A stretch of 64,000 nt of DNA, from the NCBI GenBank assembly GCA_046352935.1, contig JAXMGR010000019.1, positions 25,876-89,875 of the forward strand. The letters run 5' to 3'. A program made the position numbers and the translations under genes. The notes beneath the pieces are model-generated. The model searched no databases. It saw only the letters and a list, made by a program, of their open reading frames with translations, and had not been told where the DNA came from. Source of the stretch: CAYWMY01 sp046352935. Lineage in GTDB: Bacteria > Pseudomonadota > Gammaproteobacteria > Steroidobacterales > Steroidobacteraceae. This document shows, piece by piece, positions 61,704 through 64,000 of this stretch; within the stretch, counting starts at the first letter, position 1, and each line of letters begins with the position of its first letter.

Positions 61704-63854
61704 TCAGTCGAAGCGCAGGCCGACGGTCGCGCCGACCTGGCGCGGATCGCCACGCTGCGTGTACAGCGTCGCGGGGAAATCGGGCGGCTCGTTGCCGAAG
61801 AAGAAACCGCGCACGGCGTAGCGGCGGTCGAACAGGTTCCGCGCCCACAGCGCGACGGACCAGCGCCCGCGCTCGATGCCGACGCGCAGATTGGTGAGCG
61901 CGTAGCTGTGCGAGCGTGCCTCGACGGGCGGCACGTCGAAGTAGAAGCGGCCCATTCCCGTGACATCGATCCTCGCGAACAGGCCCGACGGATGGCGCCA
62001 GGTCCCGGACAGCGCGTACTGCAGGTGCGGCGCATGCGGCGCGTCGCGGCCCGGCAACGACACACCGCCCGAACGATAGCCCGCGAAGCGAGCCCGCAGC
62101 AGGCCGGCACTGGCCGCGAGTTCCAACGCGCGCACGGGCTGCCAGCGCAGCGCGCCCTCGAAGCCGGTGTTGGTGCCACGGTCCGCGTTCACCGTGAAGA
62201 ACACGAAGGTGTTCGGATCGCCCGGGACCAGCTGTTCACCCGCGCGGATCTGCAGGTCGCGCCGGCGCATGTGGAACAGCGTGGCCGATGCCGCGAGGCG
62301 CCCGGAGTCCAGCGACGCGCGCCAGCCCAGCTCGAAATTCAGCAGGGACTCGGGCTTGAAGCGGCGGCGGTCGTCCGGCACCGCGAGCCCGATGTTGAAG
62401 CCGCCGGCCTTGTAGCCGCGGGAGACGCCGAGGTAGAGGCTCGACGCGCGGCCCAGGTCGCGCGACAGCGTCGCGTGCCCGCCCCACATCGAGTCACGCG
62501 GCGAGAACGACTGCGCGCCGGCCGGCTGACCGAAGGACGTGCTCGTATCCGAGTAGTCCGCGTCGCGGCGCTCGGCACGCCCGCCCAGCGACCAGCGCCA
62601 GCGCGGGCCGAGCGTGCCGTCGAGCTCGCCGAACAGGGCGAGGTTGGTCGCCGAGTAGTGGCTGTCGAGCCGGTCGTCGGCGGCGAGCGAGAAGTCGTAC
62701 ACGACGGCGTCGACGTAGTCGCCGCCGCTCAGTTCGCGGATGTGCTCGTCGAGGCCGAAGACGTACGCTCCCACGAGCCAGGCGGGCCCCGCCGCGCCCT
62801 CGCGCGAGGCGAGCCTGAGTTCGAGGCTGCGGTGGCGTCGGTCGCGGTGGGCGTCGTAGCGGAAGTCGTAGACGAACGGCGCCCACGTCGCCGCATTGCC
62901 CCAGTCGCCGTCGTAGGCGTGCTCGCTGTCGGAGTCCACGTACGCCGCGAGCAGGTTCACGTCGGCGAAGCCGAGTCCGCGCCAGTCGAATCGCAGCGAG
63001 GCCCCGCGCGCGCGCTGCGAGTCGCGGCCCGGCTCGTCGGACTGCGTCGTCAGCGAATTGTCGATCGCGAAGGCGTCGTAGCCGTTGTCGAGATCCACCG
63101 CGAGCAGCGAGAGATCGAGGTCGAGATCGTCACGCGGACTCGCCTGCCAGCGCGCGCGCACCGTGGTCTCGTCGCGGCCGTTGGTGTCGTCGCGGCCGAG
63201 GAAGGCGTTGCGCCGGAAGCCGTCGGACTCGCTCTTCGCGGCGCTGATGCGCCAGGCCGAGTGCAGCGCGGCCACCGGGCCCGACAGCGTCGCGGCGACC
63301 GACCGGTAGCCGTCCTCGCCGCCGCCCAGTTCGGCGCCGGCCGACCAGTGCCGCGACGGCGCGGTGCTCGTGACCGACACCAGCCCGGCCAGCGCGTTCG
63401 CGCCGTAGCGCGTGCCCTGCGGACCGCGCAGCACCTCGATACGCTCGACGCCCCAGGTGGTCGCCGCCATGCCGATGCCGCTGAAGTCCATGCCGTCGAT
63501 CAGGAAGCCGACCGAGGGGTTCGGCGCGCCCTGGTACTGCTCGAGCTCGCCGATGCCGCGCAGCTGCAGGTAGCGCGGCCGTGAGCTGCCCGCGGACCAG
63601 TTCAGGTTCGGCACCAGCGCGAGCACGTCGGCGAAGTGATCGCGGCCGCCGTCCCGCAGTTGGCGTGCGTCGAGCACGGCGGCGCTCACGGGCGCCTGCA
63701 GCCAGGGCTGCGGCCTGAGCGTCGCGGTGACGACGACCTCCTCGAGCTCGGGCGCCGGCGTTGCCGACGGCGAGGCCGCGCGCGCGGTCGCGGCGCCGAC
63801 GACCGACAGCAGGACGAGGAGGAACGATGGAGACGGAGACGGAAGATTCAGCAC
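61704..63854 (-). CDS. TonB-dependent receptor under TPP-riboswitch control (thiamine uptake)
   Basis: The 716-aa outer-membrane receptor has a signal peptide (FLLVLLSVVGAATARA), a TonB-box-like EEVVVTATL, and a plug with LQLRGIGE, FLIDGMDFSG and VERIEVLRGPQGTRYGANALAGLVSV. The barrel ends in GLRFD. The start is GTG at 63854; its ribosome site AGGGAGCAGG lies in the 3' end of the riboswitch. The TPP element directly upstream, and the transporter and kinase genes downstream, make thiamine or a thiamine derivative the likely cargo. Sequence alone resembles generic catabolic receptors. Confidence 0.9.
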   Translation of the reverse strand: MLNLPSPSPSFLLVLLSVVGAATARAASPSATPAPELEEVVVTATLRPQPWLQAPVSAAVLDARQLRDGGRDHFADVLALVPNLNWSAGSSRPRYLQLRGIGELEQYQGAPNPSVGFLIDGMDFSGIGMAATTWGVERIEVLRGPQGTRYGANALAGLVSVTSTAPSRHWSAGAELGGGEDGYRSVAATLSGPVAALHSAWRISAAKSESDGFRRNAFLGRDDTNGRDETTVRARWQASPRDDLDLDLSLLAVDLDNGYDAFAIDNSLTTQSDEPGRDSQRARGASLRFDWRGLGFADVNLLAAYVDSDSEHAYDGDWGNAATWAPFVYDFRYDAHRDRRHRSLELRLASREGAAGPAWLVGAYVFGLDEHIRELSGGDYVDAVVYDFSLAADDRLDSHYSATNLALFGELDGTLGPRWRWSLGGRAERRDADYSDTSTSFGQPAGAQSFSPRDSMWGGHATLSRDLGRASSLYLGVSRGYKAGGFNIGLAVPDDRRRFKPESLLNFELGWRASLDSGRLAASATLFHMRRRDLQIRAGEQLVPGDPNTFVFFTVNADRGTNTGFEGALRWQPVRALELAASAGLLRARFAGYRSGGVSLPGRDAPHAPHLQYALSGTWRHPSGLFARIDVTGMGRFYFDVPPVEARSHSYALTNLRVGIERGRWSVALWARNLFDRRYAVRGFFFGNEPPDFPATLYTQRGDPRQVGATVGLRFD

Positions 63855-63862
63855 GGCACCTG

Positions 63863-63956
63863 CTCCCTACGCCGGTACTAACCGGATCAGGTTCAACGGG
63901 TTCGCTGGTCAGCCGCAGCATCCAGCGTCTCAGGCCGTTTCAGGCCACCCCAAGGT
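63863..63956 (-). promoter_or_regulatory. TPP riboswitch (THI element)
   Basis: On the minus strand all conserved parts occur in order: GGGGTG (63951-63946), CTGAGA (63933-63928), and TTGAACCTGATC (63896-63885) followed by GGTTAGTACCGGCGTAGGGA. These are the thiamine-pyrophosphate aptamer signatures, including the pyrimidine-sensing and pyrophosphate-sensing arms. The TAGGGAGCAGG at its 3' end is also the ribosome site of the receptor gene, so ligand binding should hide it and stop translation. No transcription terminator was seen. Confidence 0.93.
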
Positions 63957-64000
63957 TTGCAGGCATGCTAGCGCAGCCCCGCCCACGATGCGAGCGGTTC

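Overview
The window reads as a contiguous chromosomal segment of a high-GC Gammaproteobacterium. The gene families, the hisS/bamB/der and suhB/trmJ synteny, and the mix of house-keeping genes with TonB receptors, an acyl-CoA synthetase and a PQQ dehydrogenase suggest a Steroidobacter/Nevskia-like aerobic heterotroph. That placement is inference. No rRNA, CRISPR array, transposase or prophage was seen. One tRNA (Leu, anticodon CAA) is present.

Region 1 (1-15 kb) is accessory and catabolic. It holds a DUF222/HNH nuclease gene behind a textbook LexA-type box. Next is a TonB receptor followed by an aminoglycoside-phosphotransferase-fold protein with a broken catalytic loop, divergent from a TetR gene. 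A tightly overlapped operon follows: TonB receptor, acyl-CoA synthetase (apparently a CTG start), quinohemoprotein alcohol dehydrogenase. It is divergent from a LysR gene, with a 23-bp palindrome placed where a LysR activator site should be. A creatinase-like M24 protein closes the region.

Region 2 (15-26.6 kb) is the conserved block suhB <> trmJ - iscS::iscU - iscA - ndk - rlmN - pilW - rodZ - hisS - yfgM - bamB - der. Compared with E. coli, the isc part is reduced. iscR, hscB, hscA and fdx are missing, and iscU is fused to the C-terminus of the cysteine desulfurase with two of its three cluster cysteines lost. ispG is absent between rodZ and hisS.

Region 3 (26.6-34 kb) has a lipoprotein with Ig-like repeats and a calcium-loop segment, a CelD/FemAB-like acetyltransferase, a histidine kinase/response regulator pair, and an amino-acid permease. 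Region 4 (34-42.3 kb) is a co-directional run: PDZ protein, queA, tgt, yajC, secD, secF, TerC, uppP. tRNA-Leu lies just upstream.

Region 5 (42.4-59.2 kb) carries Nudix, 7Fe ferredoxin, DsbC-like, xerD, plsC-like, a HTH protein with a dead receiver domain, SDR, an active/inactive M16 peptidase pair, ETF-ubiquinone oxidoreductase, zapE, the giant NAD-glutamate dehydrogenase and gpmA. Region 6 (59.5-64 kb) holds a [2Fe-2S] ferredoxin and a thiamine-salvage operon. In that operon a TPP riboswitch controls a TonB receptor, a YkoF/MTH1187-type thiamine-binding protein, a PnuT-like permease and a kinase.

Many operon junctions are 4-base stop/start overlaps (ATGA, GTGA, TTGA and one CTGA). Two intergenic hairpin elements, at 26.6 and 59.4 kb, share a core and look like members of a dispersed REP-like family.
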